From Mactromeris polynyma (taxonomy: Eukaryota; Mollusca; Bivalvia; Venerida; Mactridae), in contig JASFXZ010000020.1 in the NCBI GenBank assembly GCA_032209605.1, forward strand, positions 3,231,501-3,295,500: a DNA stretch of 64,000 bases, written 5' to 3'. The translations under genes were made by a program, and so were the position numbers. Every line of letters begins with the position of its first letter. The stretch's first letter is position 1. Of the stretch, positions 63,841-64,000 are shown piece by piece. The notes under the pieces are model-generated. The model saw nothing but the letters and a program-made list of their open reading frames with translations. It was not told where the DNA came from and ran no database searches.

Positions 63841-64000
63841 CAAGTCAGCTTAATAGGATGTACATTGATAGTTTCAAGGATCTGTCATTAAGGACTTCAA
63901 AGCCAGTTATAGCAGTTAAATAAATTAGCGTAAAACATGAAAAAAACTGAATGCTTAATACCTGATAAAACCAATGTAGCATGTCGACTCACCTAGTTTT

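Larger units (their letters stand above)
60339..64000. other. Intron of the SHIP-like gene; no further exon seen
   Basis: No sequence for the second half of the SH2 domain was recognised up to the window end. About 60640-61150 looks like a decayed dispersed repeat (AATGAAACTTGGTCAAAAAT, GGTCATCTTGGGTTAAAAAT, AAAACTAGGTTACTAAATCA), of a kind I associate with bivalve genomes. Confidence 0.45.

Overview
The window is nuclear genomic DNA of an animal, most likely a mollusc and probably a bivalve. It is AT-rich and has spliced genes with GT/AG introns. It also carries tRNA-derived SINEs, many short foldback (MITE-like) elements, and long tandem repeats in introns and intergenic DNA. The TRIM-like B-box/NHL gene type seen here is expanded in bivalves, and one dispersed repeat with a 'GTGACCTTGACCTTTGACC' motif is a sequence I associate with mollusc genomes. 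The taxonomic call is inference; there is no rRNA or mitochondrial marker here.

Layout. (1) 1770-4190, minus strand: a complete two-exon TRIM-like gene without a RING (two B-boxes, coiled coil, NHL-type propeller, 584 aa); a tRNA-derived SINE lies in its intron. (2) 4.2-14 kb: repeat-rich DNA with a 32-bp satellite, a 20-bp satellite, hairpin elements and MITEs. (3) 14052-29957, minus strand: ATG16L1, the autophagy E3-like scaffold. Fifteen coding exons join with consistent phase into 526 codons: ATG5-binding N-terminus, coiled coil and most of the WD40 propeller. The last coding exon (about 30 residues expected) was not found. (4) 30-59.9 kb: no convincing gene; diverse MITEs, a 1.47-kb TTCATGAA-rich element with inverted ends, and 22-, 77-, 22- and 18-bp satellites. 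(5) 59890-60063, plus strand: one exon holding the first half of an SH2 domain that resembles the N-terminus of the SHIP inositol 5-phosphatases (INPP5D/INPPL1). The rest of that gene lies beyond the window. (6) 60.1-64 kb: intron of that gene, with several MITEs.

The most notable biological point is that ATG16L1 and a SHIP-like gene are neighbours. INPP5D and ATG16L1 are also adjacent in human (2q37.1), which suggests a linkage kept since the bilaterian ancestor, although here the two genes are head-to-head. The most notable structural point is a set of palindromic element families whose ends or interiors have grown into tandem arrays. Some insertions or arrays sit within a few bases of ATG16L1 splice sites.

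Long open frames at 6.9-8.0, 17.2-17.6, 23.5-23.9, 50.5-51.4 and 56.8-57.4 kb are by-products of tandem repeats, not genes. No CRISPR, prokaryotic operon, rRNA or functional tRNA gene was seen.
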